Part shown: in pieces, positions 26,741 to 36,143 of the stretch
Numbering within the stretch: the stretch's first letter is position 1
How the letters are laid out: each line of letters starts with the position of its first letter
Assembly: GCA_045562755.1 (NCBI GenBank)
Contig: JBJKVF010000004.1
Span: 1-64,000 of the forward strand
Length of the DNA: 64,000 nt
Reading direction: 5' to 3'
Source of the DNA: GCA-002708145 sp045562755
GTDB taxonomy: Bacteria; Chloroflexota; Dehalococcoidia; Lucifugimonadales; Lucifugimonadaceae
Program-made: the position numbers and the translations under genes
The notes under the pieces: model-generated
What the model was told of the DNA's origin: nothing
The model's input: the letters and a program-made list of their open reading frames with translations, nothing else
The model's database searches: none

Positions 26741-26762
26741 TTAATAAGCGGACACTTATTAA
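26741..26762. promoter_or_regulatory. Perfect inverted repeat in a divergent promoter region
   Basis: TTAATAAG (26741-26748) and CTTATTAA (26755-26762) form a perfect 8-base dyad with a 6-base spacer. It lies between the MBL-fold gene (minus strand) and pepA (plus strand) in a 327-base gene-free stretch (26705-27031). The spacing is typical of a dimeric repressor operator. The rest of the stretch is AT-rich without other structure I would stand behind. Confidence 0.4.
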
Positions 26763-27031
26763 ATTTGTGGTAGGTTTTTTTTCATCCCTTACACGGTATC
26801 GTATGATTTTTTATAAAATAACGCAAGGTACTTTAGTACTTTATTTTATTTAAATTTAGAATATGTTTTTTATTTGTTCAAAACATTCATTAAATTTTAT
26901 ACTTATTTTAGTTGCTACTAATTTTGCAAATATTTTGATTATTTGTTACATAAAAATTAGTTGATAATTACAAATATTAAATTTTAGTGTAGATTTAAAT
27001 GTATATAAATTTCATAGTTAGGAGTAGTTTT

Positions 27032-28558
27032 TTGAACATACAGGCTCAGTCAAATGATCCTTTTGCAAGTCGCTCAGATTTATTGGTGGTAATGCTTAGC
27101 AAACGGGATGATGAAACCAAAATTTCGGTTTTAGCAAAAAAAATAGATAAGATTTTAGAAGGTATGATAAGCTCTCTTGTTTCTAGTTTAGATATTACTG
27201 GAAGTGAGGGAGAGATGTCTCTAATTTACACACCTAACTTGGGAAGTAAGGGTTTCTATCCTAAAAAAATAATGGTGATGGGAGTCGGTAAGATTGAGTC
27301 ACTATCATCCGACAAAGTAAGAAAACTTGCAGCTTCTTTGATTAAAAAAATTAAAAAATTAAGAGTAAAAAAAGTTCATTTGGCTATAGAAAATTCAATT
27401 CTGAGCAGAAAATTTGATATTGAGAAATTTTCTCAATCCTTCTCTGAAGGTTTAATTCTTGGTAGATATTCTTTTAATAAATATAAAAATACTAAAAATA
27501 TCACTACTGATAATACAGAAAAAGTAAATCTCTGTGATTCAAACCCTGCAAATATAAAAATTATTAACCGTTCAATCAAGCGTGCATTAATTTATGCTAA
27601 TGCAGAACTCCTAGCAAGAGATTTAGTAAATGAACCAGGGAATATGTTATCTCCTTCAGATCTTGCTCAAGTTGCAATAAAAATTTCTGAGAAGCATGGT
27701 TGTAAATGTACAATACTTGATCATAAAGATGTAAAAAAGTTAGGTATGGGTGCTTTTATTGGCGTAGCTAGGGGTAGCGATAGACCTCTTAAATTTATTC
27801 ATATGTCTTTTACAGGTGATAAGAGTAATCCTCAAAATAATATATGGCTTATAGGTAAGGGCATAACTTTTGATAGTGGTGGAATTTCTCTTAAACCGGG
27901 TTTTGGGATGGGTAAAATGAAAGGAGATATGGGAGGAGGTGCTGCTGTTATAGCTGCTATGGAGGCTATTTCTCAATTAAAACCAAAAATAAATATAAAT
28001 GTTGTTTGTGCAGCTACTGATAATATGCCTAGTGGTAATGCGCAGATGCCGGGTGATATTGTTAAGGCATACAATGGTATGACAATAGAAGTCGATAATA
28101 CAGACGCTGAAGGAAGATTAACTTTGGCTGATGCAATAGGTTATGCGAAAGAAAAAGGTGCTACAAAAATTTTGGATATTGCAACTTTGACAGGTGCTGC
28201 AAGAATAGCAATGGGGGATGGAGTAAGTCCGATTTTTGGAAATGATGATAATTTAGTCCAGTCAGTCATAGATGCAGGTAATATAACTGGTGAAATGATA
28301 TGGCAATTACCACTTGATAATGTAACCAAAAAACAAAATTTTTCTAAGGTTGCAGATATTAAGAACACTGGAGGTAGAGGCGGCGGATCTACTACGGCAG
28401 CTCACTTTATTTCTCAATTTGCTGAAGGTGTCAGTTGGGCTCATATTGATATAGCTGCTACATCGATGTTGGATAGCGATAGAGATTGGTACGTTTCTGG
28501 AGCAACAGGTGTTCCAACCAGAACATTGATTGAATTTTGTATGAATGCCCAAAAATAA
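27032..28558 (+). CDS. pepA: Leucyl aminopeptidase, M17 family
   Basis: A hexameric two-zinc/manganese aminopeptidase that removes N-terminal residues from peptides. It has the invariant GKGITFDSGGISLKPG (catalytic Lys, first metal ligands) and the signature NTDAEGRLTLADA. I place the start at TTG 27032 (508 residues) because AGGAG at 27020-27024 is seven bases before it; an in-frame ATG at 26999 lacks a ribosome site and would add eleven hydrophobic residues. A stand-alone gene between a divergent neighbour and a tRNA pair. Confidence 0.95.
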   Translation: MNIQAQSNDPFASRSDLLVVMLSKRDDETKISVLAKKIDKILEGMISSLVSSLDITGSEGEMSLIYTPNLGSKGFYPKKIMVMGVGKIESLSSDKVRKLAASLIKKIKKLRVKKVHLAIENSILSRKFDIEKFSQSFSEGLILGRYSFNKYKNTKNITTDNTEKVNLCDSNPANIKIINRSIKRALIYANAELLARDLVNEPGNMLSPSDLAQVAIKISEKHGCKCTILDHKDVKKLGMGAFIGVARGSDRPLKFIHMSFTGDKSNPQNNIWLIGKGITFDSGGISLKPGFGMGKMKGDMGGGAAVIAAMEAISQLKPKININVVCAATDNMPSGNAQMPGDIVKAYNGMTIEVDNTDAEGRLTLADAIGYAKEKGATKILDIATLTGAARIAMGDGVSPIFGNDDNLVQSVIDAGNITGEMIWQLPLDNVTKKQNFSKVADIKNTGGRGGGSTTAAHFISQFAEGVSWAHIDIAATSMLDSDRDWYVSGATGVPTRTLIEFCMNAQK

Positions 28559-28653
28559 TTTATGAAATTAATATTTTATTCTTTATAATTAGAGTTTTAT
28601 TATGTTTATATTTTCTACTAAATAATTCTTTTTTAGTGATATAAACGATATAT

Positions 28654-28730
28654 GGTGGGTGTAGTGTAGTGGTTAACACGTCTGGTTGTGGCCCAGAAGA
28701 TCGAGGGTTCGAGTCCCTCCATCCACCCCA
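28654..28730 (+). tRNA. tRNA-His (GTG)
   Basis: A complete cloverleaf with anticodon GTG in the loop TTGTGGC and an encoded CCA (28728-28730). The acceptor stem GTGGGTG (28655-28661) pairs with CATCCAC (28720-28726), and an extra G at 28654 faces C73 at 28727, the -1 guanine that is the identity mark of tRNA-His. It is 7 bases from the next tRNA, so they are probably cotranscribed. Confidence 0.97.
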
Positions 28731-28737
28731 TTTTTAT

Positions 28738-28813
28738 GCGCCCGTAGCTCAGTGGATAGAGCACTAGGCTTCGAACCTAGGTGTCGGGGGTTCAAATCCC
28801 TCCGGGCGTGCCA
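28738..28813 (+). tRNA. tRNA-Arg (TCG)
   Basis: A cloverleaf with anticodon stem CTAGG/CCTAG around the loop CTTCGAA, giving anticodon TCG. It has a T loop GTTCAAATC and encoded CCA (28811-28813). The acceptor begins GCGCCCG and ends CGGGCGT, leaving a G-U first pair. Reads CGN arginine codons, chiefly CGA and CGG. Confidence 0.95.
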
Positions 28814-28860
28814 TCTACAAATTAATTTTTTTGAAACATTTTTATATTATTATTTATTGT

Positions 28861-29394
28861 ATGAGAATAAAAAAATTAGATCAGATTGAAAATATAGTAC
28901 TTCCTTCCATAAATGGTGAAAATTTTGATACATCTAAATTGAAAGGGAAAAAATATTTACTTACTTTCTATAGATTTGCTAGTTGTCCTATGTGTAATCT
29001 TAGAATTAATGAGATGATTAATCGATTTGATGAATTAGATGATGATTTTGCTATTGTTGGAATTTTTCATTCTGAAGTTTCAAATCTAAAAAGATTTATG
29101 ATGCGACACGATTCTCCTTTCATAATCCTAGCTGACAAAGACTTCGAGTATTTTTCTAAATATGATGTTGAGAGATCTTTTTTTAGGTTTATTTCTACTC
29201 TTCTACTAAGAGCTCCTAGATTCTTCAGGGCTGCGGTTAAGCGTTATATTTCGCTCACAATAAAAGGTCATATGGATATAATACCCGTTGATATTCTTGT
29301 TGACGAAAAAGGTAAGGTTCAAGATGTGAAATATGGCAAAGATATTGGAGATCATATACCAATTGAGGAGATAATAAAATTTTCTCATAGATAA
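28861..29394 (+). CDS. Peroxiredoxin/thioredoxin-like protein (AhpC-TSA superfamily)
   Basis: At 177 residues from ATG 28861, it carries YRFASCPMCNLRI (CxxC) and the later ILADKDFEYFSKYDVERSF, features of the peroxiredoxin-like 2 (AhpC/TSA_2) group. The CxxC makes it a candidate thiol reductase or peroxidase. No signal peptide, so cytosolic. A longer start at 28831 would run back to within 18 bases of the tRNA-Arg end and begins in AT-rich leader, so the internal ATG is preferred. Convergent with umuC. Confidence 0.78.
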   Translation: MRIKKLDQIENIVLPSINGENFDTSKLKGKKYLLTFYRFASCPMCNLRINEMINRFDELDDDFAIVGIFHSEVSNLKRFMMRHDSPFIILADKDFEYFSKYDVERSFFRFISTLLLRAPRFFRAAVKRYISLTIKGHMDIIPVDILVDEKGKVQDVKYGKDIGDHIPIEEIIKFSHR

Positions 29395-29399
29395 TATAT

Positions 29400-30656
29400 C
29401 TATCTTACCAACGGCAGGGTTTTCCAATTTGTTGTGTAGCAGGGTGATAAACTTCTTCTTTTCATTTTCCATTCTTTTTTGATGCCTTGTGATGCATGAA
29501 AAACTGAATTTTTACCCAAATTGCTGTTCAATAAATCAACTCTTTCCATCAGATTGTCGATAATGGGATTATTTTTCACAAACATATGTTTTTGTTCATA
29601 ATTTTTACTAGATATATCCTGTAACATTACTCCGCATTTATTATATTTATAGTTATTTCTAAAAATGATATTCAAAAGCTTTTTACTAATTTTAATAAGT
29701 TGCCCTGTGTCAGAGCTAGGTAATTCTAGTACATAATGTTTACTTGCTCTATATTGAGGTAAATCTTTTCTAAATTTATTAGTTTGTATAAAAATCGATA
29801 TAGATTTTGCTCTGCTATTTTGTATTCGTAATTTTTCACAAGCTCTGGCAACATGATTCGATAAGGCTTGTTCTATCAAGTTTATATCCGTAATTAAACT
29901 ACCGAATGATTTGGATGAAATGATAGATTTTTTATCTTTAGACTTCTCTATATTTAAACATGATATTCCTCGTAATTCAAGAACGATTCTTTCTAATACT
30001 ATACCAAGCTTTTTCTTAATAAAACTACTATCAGCATCTCTTAGTTCTAGAGCTGTTATTATGTTTAATTGACTTAATTTTTTACTCCAGGCTTTCGATA
30101 TACCCCATATATTATCAACTGGTAGATCTTTGATTACTTTTTCTATTATTTTTTCATTTCTCATATCAAATACATTGTCGGTAAGATTTTTTTTTGCCAC
30201 ATGATTAGCTATTTTAGATAAAGTTTTAGTACTTGATATTCCAATAGAAGTTGGTATACCAGTCCATTGCATTATGTTTGAAGATATTTTTTTTGCATAT
30301 TCTAAAGCATTATTACTAGCTAATTTTATAAATGCTTCATCAATTGAATATACTTCAATATTACTATGGTCAATCATCATTTTTATTGAGCTCATAACTC
30401 TTTCTGACATATCGCCATAAAATTCATAATTTGAGGAAAAAATACTCACATTATTTTTTTCTAGATAATTTCTATATTTGTAATATGGCGCACCCATTGG
30501 TATACCTAACAATTTTGCTTCTTCTGATCTAGCTATGATACAGCCATCATTGTTAGATAGAACTACTATTGGTACATGTTTAAGTTTAGGTTGGAAAACA
30601 CGCTCACATGAGGCATAAAAATTGTTGCAATCCACCAGACCGAATATATTACTCAC
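29400..30656 (-). CDS. umuC: DNA polymerase V catalytic subunit UmuC
   Basis: A Y-family translesion polymerase that copies damaged DNA when bound to processed UmuD. The 418 residues begin GLVDCNNFYASCERVF, the UmuC signature with the first catalytic aspartate, continue with YSIDEAF carrying the second acidic pair, and have the helix-hairpin-helix DNA-binding segment (LPVDNIWGI) and a little-finger domain. Starts 3 bases after umuD on the minus strand. The clamp that it would use (dnaN) is at 1.3 kb. Confidence 0.96.
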   Translation of the reverse strand: MSNIFGLVDCNNFYASCERVFQPKLKHVPIVVLSNNDGCIIARSEEAKLLGIPMGAPYYKYRNYLEKNNVSIFSSNYEFYGDMSERVMSSIKMMIDHSNIEVYSIDEAFIKLASNNALEYAKKISSNIMQWTGIPTSIGISSTKTLSKIANHVAKKNLTDNVFDMRNEKIIEKVIKDLPVDNIWGISKAWSKKLSQLNIITALELRDADSSFIKKKLGIVLERIVLELRGISCLNIEKSKDKKSIISSKSFGSLITDINLIEQALSNHVARACEKLRIQNSRAKSISIFIQTNKFRKDLPQYRASKHYVLELPSSDTGQLIKISKKLLNIIFRNNYKYNKCGVMLQDISSKNYEQKHMFVKNNPIIDNLMERVDLLNSNLGKNSVFHASQGIKKEWKMKRRSLSPCYTTNWKTLPLVR

Positions 30657-30659
30657 TAG

Positions 30660-31175
30660 TTATACAGGGTGAAGGACATTTGTTACAACTCCCCATATGG
30701 TTAATTCGTTGCTTTCGTCTATTTTTATTGGTGAATAATTATCATTTTCTGGCAGTAAATAATTACCATCTAGTTTATAAGATAACCTTTTAACTGTTAG
30801 TTCACCATCTATAGCTGCTATGACAATTTTATTATTTGTTGGTTCTATACTTCGATCAACTATTAATATATCGCCACTATGAATACCTGCTTTTATCATT
30901 GAATCTCCCGTGACTTTTACAAAAAATGTCGCCGAAGGATGTTTTATGAGGTGTTTATTTAAGTCTAATTTTTCTTCAAGATAATCATCTGCTGGAGATG
31001 GAAAGCCTGCTTGTACTGCACTTGTATATAGTGGTAATTTATATTCAATACCTTCTATATAATCAAGTATTTTTTCTATTTTGCTCTCAGGTATTCTGAT
31101 AGGTTTTGTTGGCTCTTTATATTTACCCTGTCCTTTGGGTCTTCCGGCGCCAACTCGTGATCCGCCCTTTGGCAT
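30660..31175 (-). CDS. umuD: Self-cleaving SOS protein UmuD
   Basis: A LexA-like S24 peptidase that is autocleaved on RecA filaments to become the UmuC partner. The 171 residues contain the cleavage site A56-G57 (QAGFPSP), catalytic S92 (TGDSMIKAG) and K129 (ELTVKRL), with the same 37-residue Ser-Lys spacing as in E. coli UmuD. The N-terminus is longer and basic (KGGSRVGAGRPKGQGKYK), a form common outside proteobacteria. An AAGGAG site precedes the ATG and a 28-base palindrome lies 25 bases upstream. Confidence 0.95.
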   Translation of the reverse strand: MPKGGSRVGAGRPKGQGKYKEPTKPIRIPESKIEKILDYIEGIEYKLPLYTSAVQAGFPSPADDYLEEKLDLNKHLIKHPSATFFVKVTGDSMIKAGIHSGDILIVDRSIEPTNNKIVIAAIDGELTVKRLSYKLDGNYLLPENDNYSPIKIDESNELTIWGVVTNVLHPV

Positions 31176-31199
31176 ATAAACTCCTTATAATAAATATTA

Positions 31200-31227
31200 T
31201 TTTAGAATACTGTACAATATTCTAAAA
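31200..31227. promoter_or_regulatory. Palindromic SOS-type operator of umuDC
   Basis: TTTTAGAATA (31200-31209) and TATTCTAAAA (31218-31227) are perfect inverted arms around CTGTACAA, whose core TGTACA is itself palindromic; only one position breaks symmetry. It sits directly before umuD, the place where LexA binds. It resembles neither the E. coli (CTG-N10-CAG) nor the Bacillus (GAAC-N4-GTTC) consensus exactly. The dyad is seen; LexA binding is inferred. Confidence 0.65.
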
Positions 31228-31276
31228 ATCAATATGAAAAAATACTTAATATGAAAAAATTATTGATTTTTATTCA

Positions 31277-32491
31277 TTATTTATAATTTGTTTTTGTTCT
31301 TAGTTCTTTGAAAAAGAATAGTATGAAAATTGTAACTAAAAATCCTAAAATTGAGAATAATTTTATACTATTTGATATTCCAAAATAATCTCCAGATATT
31401 CCTAAAAGTAAGCTTCCAAGTGGGAAAAATCCAATACAAAATTGACGCAAGCCTTGAACTCTTCCTCGTAGAGCATTTGGTGTTTGAGAGATCAATATTC
31501 TTGCGTGCATATTACCAAAAATAGAAATTGATACTCCACCAAAAAAAATAATTAGGCAAGAAATTATATAAGAGTTATTGAAAGAAAATAAAAATGAGAA
31601 AAAACATAATGAAAAACTTGAGAATGCAAAAACTAGACCTGGTCTATAAATTTTTACTATAAAAGGTAAAAATAATATAGAGCCTGAAAGAGCCCCAAGG
31701 CCTTGCATAGAAATAAGAAATGAAAATTCTTTAGGAGATGAATTAAGTATAGTTTTACCAACGTAAGGCGCCATAGATTCAAAAGAAAAAGCAAAACAGT
31801 TTGCCAAAGCTAAGATTAATAAAGTTGAAAGCACTAGTTTATTATCAATACTAAATTCTATTCCTTTTTTGAATCCTTTGTACTGTTCTCTATATTTTTT
31901 TAAAATTGATAATTTTGGATTTTTTCTAATAAAAAAAAGATTGATCAGTGTGAATATACTAAGAATAATATAAATTACATAAAATTCCACAATATCATAC
32001 AGGTACATAGCTATATTTGGACCCAGAAATATACAAAAATTAATTATTATAATGTCTACACCTAAAGCAAACTTTAGTTTATTTTTATTCACAACATTAG
32101 ATAGATATGATTGCCTTGAGGCTAAATCTAAAGAAGATAATATTCCAGATATGAAGGTGAAAATATAAAAAAATGTGATTTCATTATTACCGGCCAGCAT
32201 ATAAAAAGATACAAAAATATAGTATATCGAGGCTAAAATAATAATTACTCTGATGATACTTAATCTAGCAAATTTATCTACCAGCCAACCTGATATTATT
32301 CCTGATGTAGATAGTGGTATGTATCTTAAGAAAATTAATAAGCCTACTGACGAAGGATTGCTTGATAGGCTAGTAATCATCCATCCAATAATTGCAAAAT
32401 CCATGTACCTTGATAAGAACATCAATATGCTAGATAAAGAAAAGTTTATATAAAATCTATTCTTAGATAAATTTTGTAGTTCAGTTATCAA
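31277..32491 (-). CDS. MFS transporter
   Basis: The 404-residue protein has 11-12 predicted membrane segments and the MFS loop ISGWLVDKFARLSIIRV. Its best family is the DHA3 exporter-like MFS group. It begins 1 base after the end of the ADP-ribosylglycohydrolase gene in the same direction, suggesting cotranscription with it. Substrate unknown. Confidence 0.82.
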   Translation of the reverse strand: MITELQNLSKNRFYINFSLSSILMFLSRYMDFAIIGWMITSLSSNPSSVGLLIFLRYIPLSTSGIISGWLVDKFARLSIIRVIIILASIYYIFVSFYMLAGNNEITFFYIFTFISGILSSLDLASRQSYLSNVVNKNKLKFALGVDIIIINFCIFLGPNIAMYLYDIVEFYVIYIILSIFTLINLFFIRKNPKLSILKKYREQYKGFKKGIEFSIDNKLVLSTLLILALANCFAFSFESMAPYVGKTILNSSPKEFSFLISMQGLGALSGSILFLPFIVKIYRPGLVFAFSSFSLCFFSFLFSFNNSYIISCLIIFFGGVSISIFGNMHARILISQTPNALRGRVQGLRQFCIGFFPLGSLLLGISGDYFGISNSIKLFSILGFLVTIFILFFFKELRTKTNYK

Positions 32492-32492
32492 G

Positions 32493-33878
32493 TTATTTGA
32501 TTATTTTAGGCAAATCTGCCATATTATTAGCTAATTTAGTGATAGACCTCTCGAAAAACCAAGCAAGCCCAGTATGAATATCATCATTAAATGGTTTTAG
32601 CCATTTATTATCTAAATATCCTTCTCCAAAATAAGCTCCTAAAAGTGATCCTACTGATGCTCCAAAGCTATCAGTATCAGCTCCTTGAGATACCTGTATA
32701 CAAATTCCAGTACCAATATCTTCTGCAAACTTAAAAGAATTTATTACCATACCAATTTCTTGATAAATTCTACAGTGGCCATATTCGCCTAGCTTATTAT
32801 GTATAATATTATACCCATCTTCCCAGTTTTGAGCTCTATTTATTTCATTAAGACATGCTATGGATCTCTCAAAAAATCTACTCTTTTGCGGGATATATTG
32901 AAGTGCGGTTTCTATAATTTCCATTTTATCCTCCATTACCTGAGCACATGCTATCGATGCAGATAAAAACATCGTTGCATATATACCTGTTTTCCTATGA
33001 GTAAAACTAGCATCCATCCAAGCCATTTTTGAGGCTAATTCGGGATCTCCAGGAGCTGCATACCCATACGCATCAGCTCTGATAGCTGCTCCGCATAATT
33101 CATCACCAGGATTTAGAATATCATTGATAATATTTAGTCTGGATGAGTTTAGTATTTTTTCAGAATTATTTTGCCCTACTCCTCCTTTCATAGTAAATTG
33201 AGCTCGAGTAAACCTTTCTAATGACTCAAGCCCAGATTTGAGTAGGATGCTTCTTTCAGGACCAAAAGTGGTATTAATTGGAAGATGATGAAGCCATAAA
33301 TCCTTCATGTTTTCATGAGTAAAATTTCTTCCAAAATTTTGTAAAATCAGCATTCCCATAATAGTATAATTAATATCATCATCTGGAGCTACATAATTAA
33401 TATTTTCTCTCAGAGTTTCAGTTGATGATTCATGAAGTCTATCAATAACTTTTTCTATAGTTTTTGGAACGTAATAATTTAATGGCCATTCATCAATTTT
33501 AATCAATGCATCTTTAATTTCATCCCCAGTCATCGATGTTTCTAGAGGTTTACCAAGTATGCATCCACAAATGGAGCCCAGAAAAGCAGATTTGATTTTT
33601 TTTCGATATTTACTACTATTGATATGTGTAATTTTACCTGTTTGTCTATTTGGATTAGATTCTTCGCGAATTTCATCTAAATTATTTGGTTCAATATATT
33701 TCCATTTTGGATTGATTTGAATATCGGATAAACTTATACCAAATTTTATTAGTTCATCGTAACTTTCTGGTAAAGAATTAAGTTTTTCTTCCAAACCTTT
33801 TGTTATAAATCCTTGTTCTTTTTTATTAATAATGACTCCAATTATTCTTTCTTTTAGTAGTTCAAGTGAAAGTATCAT
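32493..33878 (-). CDS. ADP-ribosylglycohydrolase family protein
   Basis: ADP-ribosyl hydrolases of this family remove ADP-ribose from arginine, serine or related sites using two magnesium ions. The 461 residues have the family features: FLGSICGCILGKPLET, the acidic APDDDINYTIMG, and the C-terminal SQGADTDSFGASVGSLLGAYFG. The N-terminal 90 residues are an extra polar region before the fold. No ADP-ribosyltransferase is near. Upstream overlap of 4 bases with a small membrane gene, and MFS downstream. Confidence 0.88.
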   Translation of the reverse strand: MILSLELLKERIIGVIINKKEQGFITKGLEEKLNSLPESYDELIKFGISLSDIQINPKWKYIEPNNLDEIREESNPNRQTGKITHINSSKYRKKIKSAFLGSICGCILGKPLETSMTGDEIKDALIKIDEWPLNYYVPKTIEKVIDRLHESSTETLRENINYVAPDDDINYTIMGMLILQNFGRNFTHENMKDLWLHHLPINTTFGPERSILLKSGLESLERFTRAQFTMKGGVGQNNSEKILNSSRLNIINDILNPGDELCGAAIRADAYGYAAPGDPELASKMAWMDASFTHRKTGIYATMFLSASIACAQVMEDKMEIIETALQYIPQKSRFFERSIACLNEINRAQNWEDGYNIIHNKLGEYGHCRIYQEIGMVINSFKFAEDIGTGICIQVSQGADTDSFGASVGSLLGAYFGEGYLDNKWLKPFNDDIHTGLAWFFERSITKLANNMADLPKIIK

Positions 33879-34156
33879 TTTTTTCCCTTATTCATATTCT
33901 TTTTTATTATATAAGCATCTCTAAATGCATCAATGCCAAATATTGTTCCTACTATTATTCCTATAAAAAGTTGATACATTGATTTATTATCAAAAGAAGT
34001 CCCAAAAAATAATAGTTCTAAATATCTTAATATCTCTATAGCTATCAATGTTATGTTAAACCATTTCCATTTTGTTCCACAGTAAAAGTATCCTAAGCCT
34101 GGTACAAAAGAGTTTAAGAATAAAGCAAACCAAGGATTTGGAAGATTTTTTTTCAT
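33875..34156 (-). CDS. Small membrane protein, unknown
   Basis: The 93-residue protein has two or three hydrophobic segments: residues 9-26 (LFLNSFVPGLGYFYCG), 33-52 and 62-80. The PGLGYFYCGTKWKW segment resembles TM2-domain-like or DUF5683-like small membrane proteins. It opens the three-gene minus-strand operon by a 4-base overlap with the ADP-ribosylglycohydrolase gene and is divergent from the photolyase. Function unknown. Confidence 0.6.
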   Translation of the reverse strand: MKKNLPNPWFALFLNSFVPGLGYFYCGTKWKWFNITLIAIEILRYLELLFFGTSFDNKSMYQLFIGIIVGTIFGIDAFRDAYIIKKNMNKGKK

Positions 34157-34215
34157 ATTTCACCCCTTATTAAGTTAGAATTAAAATATATCCCTTATTA
34201 TTAGTAAGTATTTAA

Positions 34216-35586
34216 ATGAGTGAAACTATATTATTTTGGTTTAGAAACGATCTTAGGATTAATGATAATCCTGGACTTAATTTTTCATCGGGTATAGGAT
34301 TAGTTTTCCCAATATTTATTTATGATGAGAAATCAAAAATGGGTTCTGCTAGCAAACTATGGCTTCAAAACTCATTGTTATCTTTGAATAATTCACTTGA
34401 AGGTAAATTGAATTGTTTTATGGGTGATTCTGAAAAAATAATTCTTGATTTATGCATAAAATACAATATCAAAAATGTAGTATGGAATAAATCTTTTGAA
34501 CCTAAATCTATAGAAATAGATTCAAAAATTGAGAGCGCATTAGGAAAAATAAATGTCACTGTAGATAAATTTAATGCCTCATTATTATGGGAGCCTGAAT
34601 CAATTTTGAAGAACGATGGTACTCCTTATAAAGTATTCACGCCTTTTTATAGAAAAGGTTGCTTATTATTTTCTAGTGAACCTAGAAAACCGGTAAAGAT
34701 TACAGAATATTTAGATATATTTACTCCTGATCAAAGAAATTCAATTAATACTTTAGATCTTTCTGATGGTAAGAAGTGGAATTATGAATTAATCAAACAT
34801 TGGGATATAGGAGAAGTAAATGCAACAAATAAGCTGGAAAAATTCATCAAAAATGGTCTTTCTGGGTATAAAAAAATGAGAGACTTCCCGTCAGGCCAAA
34901 ATAACTCTATGCTATCCCCACATATTCATTTTGGAGAAATATCAGTTAATCAAATATGGCATGAGATAAAAAAATATCCTGAGGATAAAGATAGCGATCA
35001 TTTTCTTAGTGAAGTAGGATGGAGAGAATTTTCTTACTATTTGCTTTATCATTTTAGGAATTTGCCTGAGGAGAATTTTCAAAAAAAATTCGATAAATTT
35101 CCTTGGAGATATGATGAAAAACTATATGATCTTTGGAAAAAAGGTCAAACTGGTTTTCCCATTATAGATGCAGGCATGCGACAGTTATGGGAAACAGGTT
35201 ACATACATAATAGAGTGAGGATGATAGTTGCATCATTTTTAGTGAAAAATTTACAAATACACTGGCATTATGGTCGTGATTGGTTTTGGGAGTGTTTAGT
35301 AGATGCTGATTTAGCAAGTAATAGTGCAAGTTGGCAATGGGTTGCAGGATCTGGTGCAGATGCTGCTCCATATTTTAGAATTTTTAATCCAGTTCTTCAA
35401 TCAAAAAAATTTGATCCAAATGGAGAATATATTAGAAAATATGTTCCTGAACTTTCAAAAGCTGAAACAAAATTTATACATTCGCCTTGGGAAAAAGAAA
35501 ATAATGAATATATTGAACCTATAATTGACCTCAAGAGCTCCAGAGAAAAAGCCTTATTATTCTATAATCAAATTAGTAAAAGTTAG
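34216..35586 (+). CDS. phr: Deoxyribodipyrimidine photolyase
   Basis: Repairs UV-induced pyrimidine dimers with light energy through FADH. At 456 residues it has the cryptochrome/photolyase architecture: an N-terminal antenna-binding domain starting ILFWFRNDLRINDN and a C-terminal FAD domain with EVGWREFSYYLLYHF, GFPIIDAGMRQLWETGYIHNR and ASWQWVAGSGADA. These match the class I CPD photolyase group. Its presence points to life in sunlit water. It overlaps the convergent membrane gene by 14 bases. Confidence 0.95.
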   Translation: MSETILFWFRNDLRINDNPGLNFSSGIGLVFPIFIYDEKSKMGSASKLWLQNSLLSLNNSLEGKLNCFMGDSEKIILDLCIKYNIKNVVWNKSFEPKSIEIDSKIESALGKINVTVDKFNASLLWEPESILKNDGTPYKVFTPFYRKGCLLFSSEPRKPVKITEYLDIFTPDQRNSINTLDLSDGKKWNYELIKHWDIGEVNATNKLEKFIKNGLSGYKKMRDFPSGQNNSMLSPHIHFGEISVNQIWHEIKKYPEDKDSDHFLSEVGWREFSYYLLYHFRNLPEENFQKKFDKFPWRYDEKLYDLWKKGQTGFPIIDAGMRQLWETGYIHNRVRMIVASFLVKNLQIHWHYGRDWFWECLVDADLASNSASWQWVAGSGADAAPYFRIFNPVLQSKKFDPNGEYIRKYVPELSKAETKFIHSPWEKENNEYIEPIIDLKSSREKALLFYNQISKS

Positions 35587-36097
35587 TTATTTTTTTTAGA
35601 AATTCTAGTAGCGTGTAATTATCAAGAATTTTCCAGTAATGAAGAGTAAATTCTTGAACCATTTTTAGCATTGTTGATATTAATAAAATCCAAATAATTT
35701 TTGAATTTGAAATATTGGTTTTTCTAAACTTTAAAAAAGTAATTCCTATGAACCAAAATTCGAAGATATTTGGAAAAATCATAAGCAATAATCTTATACC
35801 TGATAATTCAAAAAAAACTAACCCAAGTATTCTTATAAAAAATAGAGTGATGCTAATTTTTTTAATTGCTTTATTCCATTTGAGAGAAATTATTAAGAAA
35901 TAGCTCATATAAAATAAGTCTAAAATTTTATCTAATGATTGATAATTTCGTACTCCTCCAAGGTCTAATGAATTCATTATTATGAGGTCTGAAAAGTCTA
36001 TAAATATGACTAATAAGCCACCCAAAAAATTATATTTAAATACTATTGTGGATGCTAAAATACGAAAAAATGCTATTATTAGTTCTTCTAAATTCAT
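35573..36097 (-). CDS. Predicted membrane protein, unknown
   Basis: The 174 residues contain about four or five hydrophobic segments with short polar loops and no recognised motif. It starts 47 bases from the divergent acyltransferase gene and its 3' end overlaps the photolyase gene by 14 bases. The frame is open and hydrophobic throughout, which supports a real gene, but no function is proposed. Confidence 0.6.
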   Translation of the reverse strand: MNLEELIIAFFRILASTIVFKYNFLGGLLVIFIDFSDLIIMNSLDLGGVRNYQSLDKILDLFYMSYFLIISLKWNKAIKKISITLFFIRILGLVFFELSGIRLLLMIFPNIFEFWFIGITFLKFRKTNISNSKIIWILLISTMLKMVQEFTLHYWKILDNYTLLEFLKKITNFY

Positions 36098-36143
36098 ACT
36101 AATAATATATATGAATAAGTATAGAATAATATAGGGTTATTTT

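Noticed and set aside
28686..28889. 67-residue open frame across the tRNA pair
   Set aside because: It overlaps both tRNA-His and tRNA-Arg and is an artefact of their sequence.
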